Positions 1 to 10,794 of a stretch of DNA of 64,000 nucleotides are shown in pieces. Position numbers and translations under genes: made by a program. The stretch lies in NCBI GenBank assembly GCA_001695595.3, contig MBPM02000056.1:372001-436000 (forward strand). The letters are read 5' to 3'. The DNA comes from Plasmopara viticola (lineage: Eukaryota; Oomycota; Peronosporomycetes; Peronosporales; Peronosporaceae). The notes below the pieces were generated by a model that was given only the letters and a program-made list of their open reading frames with translations, did no database searches and was not told where the DNA came from. Every line of letters starts with the position of its first letter. The first letter of the stretch is position 1.

Positions 1-204
1 TCATAGTACTTTAATCGAGAATTCAAGCAAGGCGGGTCGCTAATTTGCATTTCTCAAAGGTAGTTTGGGTTTTCAAAAACGATGCGAATTAATAGTCAAT
101 ATGTGACTCTTGGTCGAAATCTTACTCAACGAGGCCTTGGTTTCATCTGTCGTGACTTCACTACTGACATCCTGATTGAACATTGATCGATCTATAAACA
201 ACAT
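1..204 (-). pseudogene. Small viral ORF downstream of minor-capsid gene (V1 copy)
   Basis: An ATG at 204 opens a short reading frame that runs toward the left edge and is interrupted by stops. The same segment is found in V3 (forward, about 11,540-12,010) and V4 (reverse, about 32,570-32,790), always directly after the minor-capsid-like gene. I do not recognise the protein. Shared words between copies (for example LTKNHTLTICS in V3 against TKSHILTINSH here) suggest it was once coding. Confidence 0.25.
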
Positions 205-289
205 CCGAAAAAATGAGCACCAAGCAAATAGATATTATTAATTGGAAGATCTACAAGAATGTGTTCGAGTATGTATGCAATTTATAGCT

Positions 290-1010
290 TGCTTATTCAC
301 TACTACATTTTTTGGTCGAATTAACAGACGAATACACACGTTGTTATCAATGATCCCAAGCGGCATGTTTCGATCGAGAAATGATAGCATAAGTCTAATT
401 TAGTACCTAGCAGGGGATAGTGTGCAAGCTCCTTTCCTTGTGATTTTGTGATCGATCCTCCATACTCACCCAAGTAGACGTCAAAGTATGCAGTTCTTAA
501 TTATTATTCGCAATCGGGTTGTAAAGCTTTGAACAAGTGATCACGACAGCGGCTGTTAAATCTATTAATTAAGTATTGACCGCATCAACGGAAGTTGTTT
601 AAGCCGCGAGATGAGTAGCAGGTGAAAAACCAAAAGTTATTCCAAAAGCAGCATTATTTAACTTGAAGCTGAGGTGTTTAAGCAGTAGCCGGCATCGTTG
701 GAAAGTCGCTAGCTGCAGTGAACCCCGAGAATATTTACGAGCTGTATCGTGAATTGGTTTAAATAGCTAGAAAGAATCTCAGAGCATGAGACGAAATCGT
801 AGTATTGCCTAATCGTGTTATCGATCCGATATAAATTGTTTTGAATGGACCAATATTGAAGGTAGGTCTTGCTGAATATGTGCCATCAGTGATAGAGGCA
901 GTTGGCTCTATGATATTGAAGCTATTGCTTTGACGCTGAGCAGTAATTGCTCGCCACGATTAGTAGATTTAGTAGATACATATTGATCCTAGTACAATTT
1001 TATTTTGACT
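290..1010 (-). pseudogene. Minor-capsid-like protein, decayed (V1 copy)
   Basis: This segment is homologous, at the DNA level, to 33,505-32,800 in V4 and to 10,795-11,520 (other strand) in V3. In those copies the encoded fragments show the pattern of a virus structural protein family seen in Polinton-like elements: a TITLPDGTY-type strand, an AIQ strand, a TPQL strand and a C-terminal FLDQN box. Here stops and indels break every frame and no long open stretch remains. The call depends on the better-preserved copies. Confidence 0.35.
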
Positions 1011-1529
1011 GAAGTCGATAAGCTGCGAGAATCAATATCAGAATTGGTGGATAGCCACTTTAGTGCATAATATGAAGAAGTCGAAGGCTCGTTTTATCTT
1101 CTTGTATATTGATTAAAAGACATAAAATTGCATTGACGAAAGAGAATCAGGCGAGAATGGCGATCGATGGATCTGGAGCAGTCGGTCGCTTCAACCTGTC
1201 AGTGCCATCCATAAGTGCCTATGATTCAACAAATACGAAACTTAACCAAACAATTTCAAACGATCAACGTTATCCACATCACGAAGGAACAAAAAAAGAA
1301 AGAAATCATGTTTATTTGATACTGCAAAACTACTCAGCTTCAAACGCCAGTCTAAGAGAGTCTAATTAAACGATTATATTCACGACGACCATTTACCACA
1401 AATTGCGCTCACTGGTGAGTTTTCAGGATAGTCAAACTTGTGTCTAGCGTAACATCTCGCTCGTCGATCACTATCAATCTAATCAAAATGCCGATATGCC
1501 TTCAGAATAATCCGTTCCATTCATACATT

Positions 1530-1859
1530 TATTACTCATCACGATCTCATTAAATCTCTCCGCTGCTCGAATTGGCACAGAGCCACATGGTAGCGAAAGG
1601 AACTTTGTCGTCGCTGGAATACATTCAACTTCATCGTCGGCATCATGGTCGTCGTCCGAATTATATGTTATTTAAAAAAATCTGAATTATATATACCTCC
1701 ATATACTGCGCTCTACGTGACCGCCGGTACGATAATCGACTGACCTCATTCTGAAACTTTGCTTGCTTCGACATTAGAGTCCTCGACGGGCTCAATCTCC
1801 GATGGCGCTGGTGTATCAAAAACCTCAGCGACGACAGGGGCATTGACTTGTGGAGACAT
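1530..1859 (-). pseudogene. SF3 helicase N-terminus fragment (V1 copy)
   Basis: An ATG at 1,859 begins MSPQVNAPVVAEV, closely resembling the V4 start MTPQVKTPVVAEVV at 38,578. Downstream the fragment loses frame and ends at the deletion junction near 1,530. The same sequence is found at 7,690-8,030 (V2). Only the acidic N-terminal leader of the helicase gene survives; no catalytic motif is present here. Confidence 0.35.
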
Positions 1860-2060
1860 TTCTACCTGAGTCTTCTCTGTCTATCAATATTCAATATTTT
1901 ATACTTATAAGAAGGTGTAGCATGATAGTGATATAGTTTTAGTACTGACGAAAAAGAAGTGGGAAGAAGTTGCGAAAAATGGTGACTCGGTTACTCATGC
2001 TGACAATTTTATTGAGAATTACTGTAGTTGGCTGTTTCCCAGCGAAAGGTGGTGCGCAAT
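1860..2060. repeat. Viral right terminal repeat, partial (V1)
   Basis: This matches the outer part of the terminal repeats at 8,340-8,455, 20,745-20,900 and, inverted, 27,361-27,540. Shared words are ACCTGAGTCTTC, AGAAGTGGGA and TGGTGACTCGG. The inner palindrome half is absent. It marks the right boundary of V1. Confidence 0.55.
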
Positions 2061-2117
2061 CACTTTTAATACCAACAATACATTTTGACAATTCTTTCTT
2101 GGATACCGAATTTTAGT

Positions 2118-2450
2118 TTTTGTAATGTAATGTAATGTATTACGTTATCGCGTTGCCAAGTTATGCACGTGCTAGGCTCAGTCTGGCTAGTCCACGGCAT
2201 AGAGTGGTGTCCGCATACGTCGGGTCTCGTTCGGCGGGCAGTGCAGCCAGCACCGAGGTCGTGAGGGTCTTACATTATTTTACTTAGCTCTGACTTGGTA
2301 AGAGCCCTGGTGGCGCCCGGTGCTGGAGACCGTCGCGTTGAGGGTGAGACTCGTTAGAGACCTGCAGATGCCCGAGAGCACCTGCCCGAAGCGCGCGAGC
2401 ATTTAGCCCCCGCGCTTGGAAGGAGGGCGTCACCCCAACCTTTTCCAAGC
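2118..2450 (-). mobile_element. SINE-like GC-rich dispersed repeat, copy 1
   Basis: A GC-rich block of about 330 bp stands out from AT-rich surroundings. It is nearly the same as the reverse complement of 47,477-47,798. On the minus strand it begins near GGTTGGGGTGACG and ends in a short ATTAC repeat tail. Flanks show only a weak TTTTAGT direct repeat, so the target duplication has decayed here, whereas copy 2 keeps a perfect one. No clear tRNA-type A or B box was seen. Confidence 0.5.
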
Positions 2451-2627
2451 TAGTTTTAGTAATATTGATATATAATGTTCCCGCTCGATTACGTTCAGAA
2501 GCGGTTGGTTCGTATTATAAGGTGACTCTAATTCATTTCATCACTAGATCAGACTAAGTTGGTCATCAATTTGAGGTTTTACCTTCTTGTTTCCTTTCTC
2601 AGTCTCGAATTTGTGGTGAGAAGAGTC

Positions 2628-3533
2628 ATGGACGTGGAGCTGGAGTGCGCGGTGTTTGGCGAAGCAACTGTGTTTTCCGTCAAGATTACAAGCGATGCGA
2701 AAGTGAGCACACTGCAGGAGACTATCGCTGGCGTCTTGAGCACACAACAACAATCTGTTTCGCCAAGGCATGTGATGCTGTACTTGGCGCACGAGAGCGG
2801 CACGTGGTAGCAGCACGACGAAAGTGTGCAGAGTTTCATACGAGGCGAGATCGACAAGTGATACAAGAAAGCGCGCCCGTCATGGAGACTCACGAACAAA
2901 AATTTGTTCGGATTGGAAATTCCGCTTAGAGAGAAAAAAGAATTCACGTCTTGGTACAAGTTTCACCGCAACAACAGACAAGCACGACAGAGCAATCAAT
3001 AGCACGAGAAAGCGGCGGAGGCGGGATATGCAACGGCCTTCAAGAAAGAAACAAAGGAGTGACCAGAAGAATGTCGACGTCAAAGACTCGCATTGTGATG
3101 CGGATAGGTGGGTGCAGCGAATGGAGGTGGGAGATAAAACTGATTCTGGAATTGCGATTGAATCGAAGTGAAGCCAAAAAAAGTAAAGCTCTTCAGCGCG
3201 TGGGTTGGAGTGGCCGGGAGCGCGTTTTTTGTGCGAAAAGATGCGGGCGACACAGTTGGTGACATGAAGGACGCGATTGCCGAGAGGCATAAGTATGAGT
3301 TTGTGGCGAGCAAGCTGCAGCTGTACTTGGCGAAAAAGTACCACGTGTGGTGGCGAGGCGACGACTGGGCTGTGCTGCAACTACAAACCGGGACAATATA
3401 TGCGGAAATTCAAGCGATGATTGAGGGCAAGACGACGAAGGCAAGCCAGACATTGCAGCCTTGGCTGTTTGACAAGAACCAACTGCCGCTACCCACAACA
3501 TTTGGCAGCATTCGGAGGTCAACCGTCACTTGA
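2628..3533 (+). pseudogene. Crinkler (CRN) effector pseudogene with two LFLAK-type modules
   Basis: An ATG at 2,628 opens MDVELECAVFGE, reaches LYLAHESGTW and stops at 2,810. The same frame, after several stops, continues into a second module from about 3,180: VKLFSAWVGVAGSAFF, then a GDMKDAI word, KLQLYLAKK and a stretch ending in DKNQLPLP. This second module is a classic CRN N-terminal (LFLAK) domain, which in oomycetes directs effector secretion and entry to host cells. Several in-frame stops make this a pseudogene. The DNA just upstream (2,455-2,627) recurs inverted at 5,455-5,605 and again at 43,400. Beyond 3,533, up to about 3,850, possible C-terminal sequence has no recognisable domain. 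Confidence 0.7.
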
Positions 3534-3849
3534 CTCGTGCAATACAGGATGGAGAGGTCGGAGGAACCTGCAGTCCTCAATTGCTCTTGCGCCAAAGCGT
3601 CAAGCGGTACTTTCTCTAACGCCTTTCTCAAATGAATCTCGTGAAAGAAGCCCTTTGTCGCACCTTCAAGACACATAAATGCATCTCCAAACGGAGAACT
3701 CAGCTGCAGGCTGATTTTAAAAAGCGCTTCCCACTATCACTACCACGAGAGCATCTTTCTTTGTTAAAGCCTTTCGTCTTGGTTGGCACCCGCGTTTTAA
3801 AAAGCGCATACGTCAAGTGTCGCTCAATCACATGTCGATTGCATCCAAT

Positions 3850-5460
3850 TCCAAATTGTGCCCCATGATGTATACCCGTCCATAGCGCCGGTTAGCTTGC
3901 GATTTCAACGCTCGGAACAAACCGTTTAAGTGCTCCCACAGTTGCCAAGGCTCCAAATCTTCCAATTATTCTGCTGTTGCGAAAAGAGCATGCTTATGCC
4001 ACGGCACAACGCGAGTTTGCAGCAGCATAGAAAATGAACGAGCGTTGGGGTTGGATGCCATCCAGTCAAATCAACCCGCACAGAAGGCTTGATCAAGCGT
4101 GAGAGTTCCAAAGGGCGAGTTTTCATCGACCCTCCGACGAAAAATGACCGTAAGACACGCTTGCTTTATACTCTTCATTTGGGCAACAATCTCAGAGTAG
4201 GCTTGTCAAATGGCAGCGAGTACATCTCGCATCACAGGAAGGTATCAAAAACATTGTCCTTGGTCTTGTCCCTCCAATGCTCTGCCATGCCCGCCCATGT
4301 CATCCACGAATAGCTGCGTCAAAGCTTGATTACCATTGTTAAATGTATCTAATGCGTTTCTTCCCTTGATCGTTGTTATTGTGCACGTCGCGCCTCTGAG
4401 GGTGTCTAGAGGTAGTCTCGTTGCTCACTTATGCACTGGTTGAGTGAACTGTATGGCAAATACGAAAGAATGCACGCGCATGTAATGTATCCACCTGCCT
4501 CTTCTTTCAATTTTTCGTATAAGCGATGCCTTGATTGGCAATGAAGTCTCCTCAATCCTCTTGTTTTGGGCGCCTCATCTATCCATGACAGAAGCCTCAC
4601 CATCATCGGAACGGCACAAAATGCTGTGGCATAGCCTCGCTCTTGCCTATTCCACCATCCGTCACCATGTAGAATGTCCCAACACTGAGACCAGCAGCAC
4701 GCAGAGCATACCCCCAGTCAAGCATGATTAAATCCGTATGTAGCGCCTCATTGATAACTTCATACTTGTGAAGCGATAGATGGTGGAAGAACATCGATGA
4801 TCGACTTTTCCCTGCAACACTCACAGGAAAATTGCCTTTTCCGCGACTACCAGACCTTAAGATTGCTGCACCAGACGTAGCGGCATTTGCTCCTTATGCA
4901 ACTGGAGCAACAACAACCCCAGGCGCACCAGCAGCAACTCCAGGAGCTCCAACGACTCCGAGAGAAGTATGCAACATCGCATTGTCTGCCCAGTCAATCG
5001 CAATTCCTGGATCATTTTCATCTCCCACCTCCATTCGCTGCACCCACTCATCCTAGGTCGCATCACAATGCACTCTTCGACGTCGGAATGCTCTTTCTTA
5101 AAGGCCGTTGCATTATTCTGCCTTCGCCGCTTTCTCCTGCTATTGCCCTTGTCGTTCTTGTCTGTTGTTGCGGTGAAACTTGTAACAAGACGTTAATATT
5201 CTCTTCTCCAAGCGCGAATGCCGATCCTAACAAATCCTTGTTCGTAAACTTCCGTGGCGGGCACGCTTTCTTGTATCGCTTGTCGATCTCGCCTCGTAAA
5301 AACTCTGCACACTTCCGTCGTGCCGCAACCACGTGCCGTTCTCGTGCGCCAAGTACAGCGTCACATGTCTCGGCGAAACAGAGTGCTGTTGTGTGCTCGA
5401 GACGCCAGCGATAGTCTCTTGCAGTGTGCTCACTTTCGCATCGCGTGCGATCTTCTAAAC
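3850..5460 (-). pseudogene. Crinkler pseudogene, convergent with the previous one
   Basis: The N-terminal part (5,433-5,060) repeats the module of the previous entry (KVSTLQETIAGVSSTQQH, LYLAHENGTW) but in shifting frames. Further on are a low-complexity stretch rich in Leu/Gln (about 4,860-5,000), a fragment with TDGGIGKS near 4,650 that looks like a degraded P-loop, and a C-terminal part (4,310-3,850) that matches 43,520-43,960. The layout of LFLAK module, NTPase-like part and variable C-terminus is that of a CRN protein. Multiple frameshifts and stops show that it is not functional. I could not assign the C-terminal domain. Confidence 0.6.
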
Positions 5461-5605
5461 AAGAAGAAACGGAAAACCTCAAATCGATGGTCGTATTTTA
5501 CTGTAGTCTAGTAATTAAATGAATTAGGGTCACCTTATAATACGAACCAACAACTTCTGAATGTAACTGAGCGGGATCAGTATATACCAACAGAAAAAAA
5601 AGAAG
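5455..5605. repeat. Inverted copy of the CRN 5' flank (mate at 2,455-2,610)
   Basis: The AGGTGACTCTAATTC word and the GGTTGGTTCGTATTATAAGG word at 2,505-2,540 recur here in reverse complement. They lie upstream of both convergent CRN pseudogenes. Similar flanks are found at 17,935-17,985, 23,590-23,640 and 43,400-43,490, so this is a conserved CRN upstream region rather than a random repeat. Confidence 0.6.
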
Positions 5606-6119
5606 GACCGGTTTTCGCAAGAAAAAGGGATATTGAAAAGTGATTAGTCAACAAGGAATTTGTGGTCGATTTGAGTCACGTCAGGCTATTAAAAAACCTA
5701 CGCGGCAAGCCCGTTCGATTGAGTCATTCTTAATTGAACGAAGGCCATGCACATTATTTCCATCTTGGAAACTACAAGAGGTTGGCGAAGGCTTACAAAG
5801 CGGGCGAAGGAACGACGTTACATAGAACTCACGGAGAAGTCCTTCGTACTCATCAATCTGGACTAAGCAGCTCTGCTTTCTAGGGAAGCTTGTGATATGG
5901 AATATAAGCTGCTACAAAAAGAATCGGTATCTCGATTTTCTTGACGCTGTTGCAACTGTGGTCGAACCTGAAGCCGGTCCGTTGAGATTTGTGGAATCGG
6001 TCACAGGCTTTGGCACGATGGCTCCTTCCATGATTCGTCATCGTATTGAAGGGGGTCGTTTCGATTGAGATAACTTACTTATGTTTGAACTTGATTTTTA
6101 GTTATATACGAGCGTATCA

Positions 6120-6310
6120 AATCTCGGCTTAACAGTATTCGACAGAGCAAGCTATAAAGTGTACTAGATGAAGCTTTTGACTCAAACAATTGCTCAATGA
6201 AAGATCCAAATAACGAGGTAGACCACTGACGATCGCACGCAGATTGAACGCAAGGGTCTCGAAACAATTAAAGCCAATAGCTACACTTCTGCCCATCTAT
6301 ATGGATCTGA
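6120..6310 (+). pseudogene. SF3 helicase fragment in inverted segment (V2)
   Basis: The plus strand matches V4 37,470-37,320 (minus strand), the part of the helicase that encodes a LDEAFDSNN-type Walker B region. Here LDEAF is replaced by stops and shifted frames, but words such as FDSNN and TQI-ERKGLETI can still be read. Its orientation is opposite to the rest of the helicase fragment at 7,000-8,030, which shows a local inversion. Confidence 0.4.
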
Positions 6311-6599
6311 GATTTTGAGTGAGTTGTTCTGCCTTTGAATTAATAACGACCGCAGCATTCACGTGAAATCTTCTCGACAGGCCTATCGATATTCACCTCG
6401 TTGTATTGCTTGTAATTTTCAGTTCGAGCTCCATTATTGGCTTCCCACTATCTTTTTAAACTCTTTCTCCACTATTCCTATTTCGATAGTCCAAGTGAGG
6501 TAGGTACCTTAGTCACACAAGTTATCGTATTAATTCAAAAGGTTTCGTAAGCACGCAGCTGATGTCTATCGGCAGCCTTATACTGCTTGATCAATATTA

Positions 6600-6985
6600 A
6601 TTTAGAGTCGTCAGACCATACTTTTGGAAGTTTGGGTAGATTGCAATTTTGCTTGTTTATTTCCCTTCATCCCAACGCTTGCTAGACCGACGCATTCGAT
6701 GTTTGAGATGATAAATGTGCTACCCACGTAGCAAATGTCGCTAAGACGACAAACGATTCCAAAAACTGATACGATTATGACAATTGTTATACTCGTCGAA
6801 TACACAACACCACTCTGATGACCAGTACCAAAACGAAGAAAGGCACCAAATGCAGAATTTTCACCACACCTCTGCGTTCCTTTTAGAGTGGAACCATCTT
6901 CGTCTTCATATGCGGTTCTAAAAATATGAGCAGAGCACGTCACAGAGAATTGATACACGTCATCATAATTATCAGATGGCACATA
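6600..6985 (-). pseudogene. GIY-YIG nuclease fragment (V2 copy)
   Basis: A 123-codon open stretch contains FGIVCRLSDICYVGST, which fits the first motif of GIY-YIG nucleases (usually I-Y-x-I/L then Y-V-G-S-T). The sequence after it (GMKGNKQAKLQ) matches the V4 copy at 36,239. The first half of the open stretch (6,985-6,790) is not nuclease and probably belongs to neighbouring viral DNA read through. The fragment lacks the later catalytic Glu/Asn region. Confidence 0.45.
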
Positions 6986-6999
6986 TTTGGTATGATTGA

Positions 7000-8030
7000 G
7001 TCACCTAACAACTCGAATTTGATCAATTACACTTTCAGACCATCTACATCAGAAGATTCACAAGATAGATCGAGTGTCAATGGATCATATTGATGAACAT
7101 CAGTAGTTCATAGAAGCACAGCGTCGAGAATGACACTCATCTTGAGGTGGGCAACTACTTAGTTAAACTTCGGACTAAATTTGTAGGAAATAGCCATTTT
7201 TGTAGGTTAAGAAGGATTTTCCATCTGGACTGAACTTAATTAGATCCAATTCTGCCTCCCCAAAACGAAGCTTTGTATTATTCTTTTCATACCACATTGG
7301 CAAGCCGTTGTTATCCATTCGCACAGAGATTTGTCGGATCAGCAGCGCGAGTTTGGATACATCAATAGTGACATTTCGTGGCGATGATACATCATATCTA
7401 TCAACCTTGTCGCACTTGGAGATTAGATTCTTGCCCAGTATCATCATGTCATTTTTAATCTTCTTTAAAATGATCTCCTTGATTTATCATCACTGGTAAT
7501 CTCCATGGTAATTTATCAGTTGGTCGGATTAACGATCTCAAGCGGTGATAAAGAAGCGTCTTTCTCATAAGCTTCCCCATATTCACAATACAGCTCTACT
7601 TGCCTACCGCACTTAATTTTTTCAGCGAGGACTCGACCAGGTTTTCATTATGGTGACGATGCTGTCATCGCCACTTTGAGAGTCGTCCCATTCATATATT
7701 TATGAGTCATCACGAATCTAATAAATTCTCTCCACTGCTCGAATTGGCTCAGAGCCACATGGTGGCGAAGCAAACTTATTTGTCGCTGGAATTAATTCAT
7801 CTCCATTATCGTTTTCATATTCGTCGTCCGAATTATAGTTTTTCTCGCATCTCAATCATACAAATCTCCATATAGTGAGCTCTCTATGACCGCCGGTGCG
7901 ATAAACAACGCATCAAATCTTATACTTGCATACTTCGACATTCGAGGTCTCGATGAGCTCGATCACCGATGGCGCTGGTTTATCAACAACCTTAGCGACG
8001 CCAGGGACATTGACTTGCAGAGATAGCTTT
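7000..8030 (-). pseudogene. SF3 helicase N-terminal half, decayed (V2 copy)
   Basis: The N-terminal words VPGVAKVV and PAPSVIEL near 8,000 match the V4 start, but the ATG is lost. An acidic stretch (DDEYENDNGDE) follows. A clean 90-codon stretch at 7,447-7,175 (ISKCDKVDRY, VRMDNNGLPMWYEK, FGEAELDLIKF) corresponds to V4 38,000-37,750. No Walker motif lies in this part. Frameshifts and stops occur throughout. Confidence 0.45.
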
Positions 8031-8156
8031 ATAATTACTCCACAAACAAAGATTTCCTGATCGGTAATCATTAAATGCTTTTCACATGATTTATATGACC
8101 ATATTTATGTTTCTTTTCATTCTATATATTCTTCGCTTAAGATTATAATTTCATTA

Positions 8157-8455
8157 TGATTTCACACTCTGGAGCGCTCCAGCTGAAATTAAATCGGATT
8201 ATTGTAATGGAGTGAGTGAGCACTGAGTCACATCACTATCGTGACTCATCAGCGGGTTTAATTTCGATGTCTATCCATTCTCTAAGCCATTGTAAAAGGA
8301 ATTTTGTGTACTCGAGTCACCTGAGTCTTCACTTTTCATCAATATCCATACTTTATCCGTATAAGAAGGAATAGCATGGTAGAGATATACATTAGTATTG
8401 GTTAAAAAAGTGGGAGGAAATTGCAAAAAGTGGTGACTCAGACAATAAAATAAAA
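8157..8455. repeat. Viral right terminal repeat (V2)
   Basis: The inner edge is CTGGAGCGCTCCAG at 8,169-8,182, a perfect 14-bp palindrome. Outward follow GAGCACTGAGTCAC, CGAGTCACCTGAGTCTTC and AAAGTGGTGACTC. The repeat shares this order with those at 20,352, 38,753 and, inverted, at 27,361. Its outer end is cut off where V3 begins. Confidence 0.65.
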
Positions 8456-8589
8456 TAACTGGATTACTTACATACAGGGCGAGAGACAAAAACGTCGAAG
8501 GTGAATAAATCTTGAACAATTAGTCTGGATAAGATTCAAAAGTTATTACTCGTAATATCAGAATGGGAAGCGAGTTTGCTAACTTGTAG

Positions 8590-9330
8590 AACACAACGGT
8601 AAATGTATACACCAGACAACTGGTCGAGAATTTCAAAGCCGGCGTTGCAAAACAACAATGGTCTCCGGATAGATTCCTTTCCGATATTCATTATCCAACC
8701 AAACACGACGACGTTTCTATTTAAAATACGTAAAGGCCCAGAACTCGGGCATCATTGCGCTTCCGATGAGTCTCTAAACAAGTAAAGAGAGTCTCATATT
8801 AATACTGAACGCCATGTGCAAAATGGTTGAAAACCGATTTGGTGATGCTTTTGGATATCACAATGCGATACAAGAGCAACTGAGTAGCAAAAAAGCTGCA
8901 AAGCTGGACAATGAACTAACGTCAGAGGAAAAGAGGAAGTATATCAGCTTTGAGGAGTAGATGTCCATTCTTGGTAAAGCTGCAAAGGTGCTCACCGAAA
9001 AGTATGTTAAAATTTTCTATCTCGATTTGAGTTTGAAGCGCTTTATAGCAAATAGGACTGATCACTTGAAGCTTGAGCTCAATTACATCGCGATTAGGCT
9101 AAATATTTTATCTACTTCGTATGGTATGGCGCATTTATCTTATTCTAGAGGAAGGCGCTAACTATCTTCAAGGAAACTTGCCACCTGGAAACGATTTCGA
9201 AATCTTCGGCGTATGAAACTGCAGACGATTCAGTTGGATAATACGAAGATGAAATTGACTAAGTCATATCTCGTCTTCATTACTAATACTCTTGGAGAGC
9301 AGCCTAGTATATTACCATGTCGTATTCCCA
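8590..9330 (+). pseudogene. Candidate tyrosine recombinase (V3 copy)
   Basis: The fragments, in different frames, include LTSEEKRKYISFEE (8,915-8,958), MSILGKAAKVLTEKYVK, and LRMVW followed by EEGANYLQGNLPPGND near 9,120-9,200. The order resembles virus-type tyrosine integrases: a helical Leu/Thr-Glu-Glu segment, then an R-[LM]-x-W/Y box holding the first catalytic Arg, then N-Y-L and a K-T-like strand. The later His-x-x-Arg and Tyr motifs were not found. The V4 copy (35,610-34,830) has RLRLVW at the same place. The call is by pattern and position only; a wholly different function is possible. Confidence 0.4.
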
Positions 9331-10282
9331 ATCAACAAACACGTACAATGGAGAACCAGTGCCAAATAATATGATCCGGCAGATCGCTGAGTCTCATTTG
9401 ATCAAATCGGCAACATATGTCAAACTCACCAATCGTGAGAAAAACGATCTACATGCCAAACTACTTCACAGTACCATGATCACTAACACGAGCTACAATA
9501 TAAATTTGAATCGATCAAATGCTTCCGAAGTATCATTTAAATCACACAATTCATACGACCAAGCGGCCGAGCCTCCTTCAAGCCTGCTACGACGCCTCCA
9601 AGCAGACCTGAGAGCGCAGATTCCATGGAGATTTCACGCAGCTAATTTAGATGTTTGTGATACACATTCTCCGATATTTCACACGAAGCGATCATGGCGC
9701 AGAACCAAGAGAGGACATATCACAAAGCGGGTTTATTCCATGTGGAATTTCATTGCCTCTAAGCTTGCTTGCGAAGTGACAAATCAGTACATATCGACGT
9801 CGATCTCTTGCGAATGATCAAGGAGAATAATGGCTTTGACAAGGTTTCGTTCGATCAATTTGACGAGCATGAACGGTACTTCATGAGATACTGCTCGAAC
9901 AAATGCAAAATGACTTTACGAGGGCTTGAAACGGCATATAAATCAGCTTCAGGATGGTTTATCGGAGTGTTCAAAGATGCTCGAAGGCGCATATAATATA
10001 TGTGATGACTCTCTACTTATAATAACGGCAATCAAGTCGATCTTTGACAAAATTATGAAAAAAATGTGTTCTCGACCTCATACTACAGTCTTAGCTTCTA
10101 ATGAAGCTTTAGATATCTTAGACTTAATAAACAAACTTGGCCTTATATATACGATGCTATACATTAAAGCATGGATGATCTCACCGAAAAAGAAAAAAAT
10201 GTATCGAGTGACCTTAATTCTGGTACAGCGATTAATCTTGAGGATTCTCGTTTTGTTCAATATTAGGACCGAACTTCACTGA
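9317..10282 (+). pseudogene. Unknown viral protein B (V3 copy)
   Basis: The ATG at 9,317 starts MSYSQSTNTYNGEPVP and stays open for 166 codons with NMIRQIAESHLIKSATYV and NREKNDLHAKLLHSTMI. Coding then moves to another frame (FDQFDEHERYFMRYCSNKCK near 9,860). The V4 copy on the minus strand (34,800-33,985) keeps related words (TNRDKNDLHAKLLHTTMV; DKFDEHELD). Conservation of amino-acid words across two decayed copies shows that it was a real protein. It lies directly downstream of the candidate recombinase. No domain was recognised. Confidence 0.4.
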
Positions 10283-10794
10283 AGGCATATCGGCACTTTG
10301 ATCACAATGATAGTGATCGATGAGCGAGATATTTGCCATTTTGAATATCAACAAGATTGGCTAAGTTGGCGCTACTTGTGGTAAATGGCCTTTTTGAATT
10401 TAATCGCTCCTTGAAACTTCTTTAGACTGGCGTTTGAACTCAAGTGGGTTAAAGTATCAATGTTACGACGCTTCTTCCCCTTTTTTGTTCCTACGCCATG
10501 CTAACGTTGATCTTTTTAAGATAATGGCTCAGAGTTTCAATATTTGTTGAGGCATAGTTGTTTTAAAATGGCCATCGACTTTTCTAGACCCGTCGATCGC
10601 CATTGCCATCCCTCGATGCATTAATAGTCGTCTAATTCGTTTTCAGTAATGCTTTTTTCCTTCTTTTTCTCTAGTAGTATAGACAAGAAGATAAAATTAG
10701 CATACTTTTTCTTAAAATTTAAACAATTAAGTGGCTACCCACCAGTTCCGATATCGATTCTAGCAGCTTATAAATTTCAGTCAGAATGAAATTG
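10283..10794. other. Viral intergenic region (V3)
   Basis: No coding stretch was seen. The DNA matches V4 33,506-33,960 and V1 1,020-1,530, with shared words such as CGAGCGAGATAT and GCCAGTCTAA. In all copies it separates the minor-capsid-like gene from unknown protein B and may hold their promoters. Confidence 0.4.

Larger units (their letters stand above)
1..2060 (+). mobile_element. V1: right-end fragment of endogenous Polinton-like virus
   Basis: This is the first of four related virus pieces and is cut by the window edge. It aligns by eye, in the same orientation, with V4 from about 32,570 to 33,850, then jumps directly to the viral right end (helicase N-terminus and terminal repeat, 1,530-2,060). 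The recombinase and nuclease genes that lie between these parts in V4 are missing, so an internal deletion of about 4 kb is inferred. All reading frames are broken. Identification rests on shared sequence with V3 and V4, where the viral genes can be recognised. Confidence 0.6.
5620..8455 (+). mobile_element. V2: right-end fragment of the endogenous virus
   Basis: This piece is collinear with V4 from about 35,740 to the right terminal repeat. A part of the middle (about 6,120-6,985) is inverted relative to V4 36,240-37,470. It carries fragments of the GIY-YIG nuclease and SF3 helicase and ends in a terminal repeat at 8,157-8,455. The stretch 5,640-6,070 matches V4 35,760-36,170 and holds no intact gene. 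The right end abuts V3 with no spacer. Confidence 0.6.

Noticed and set aside
2118..2450. Solo LTR
   Set aside because: TG...CA ends do not fit, and copy 2 has a 16-bp target duplication and repeat tail, which fits a SINE rather than an LTR.
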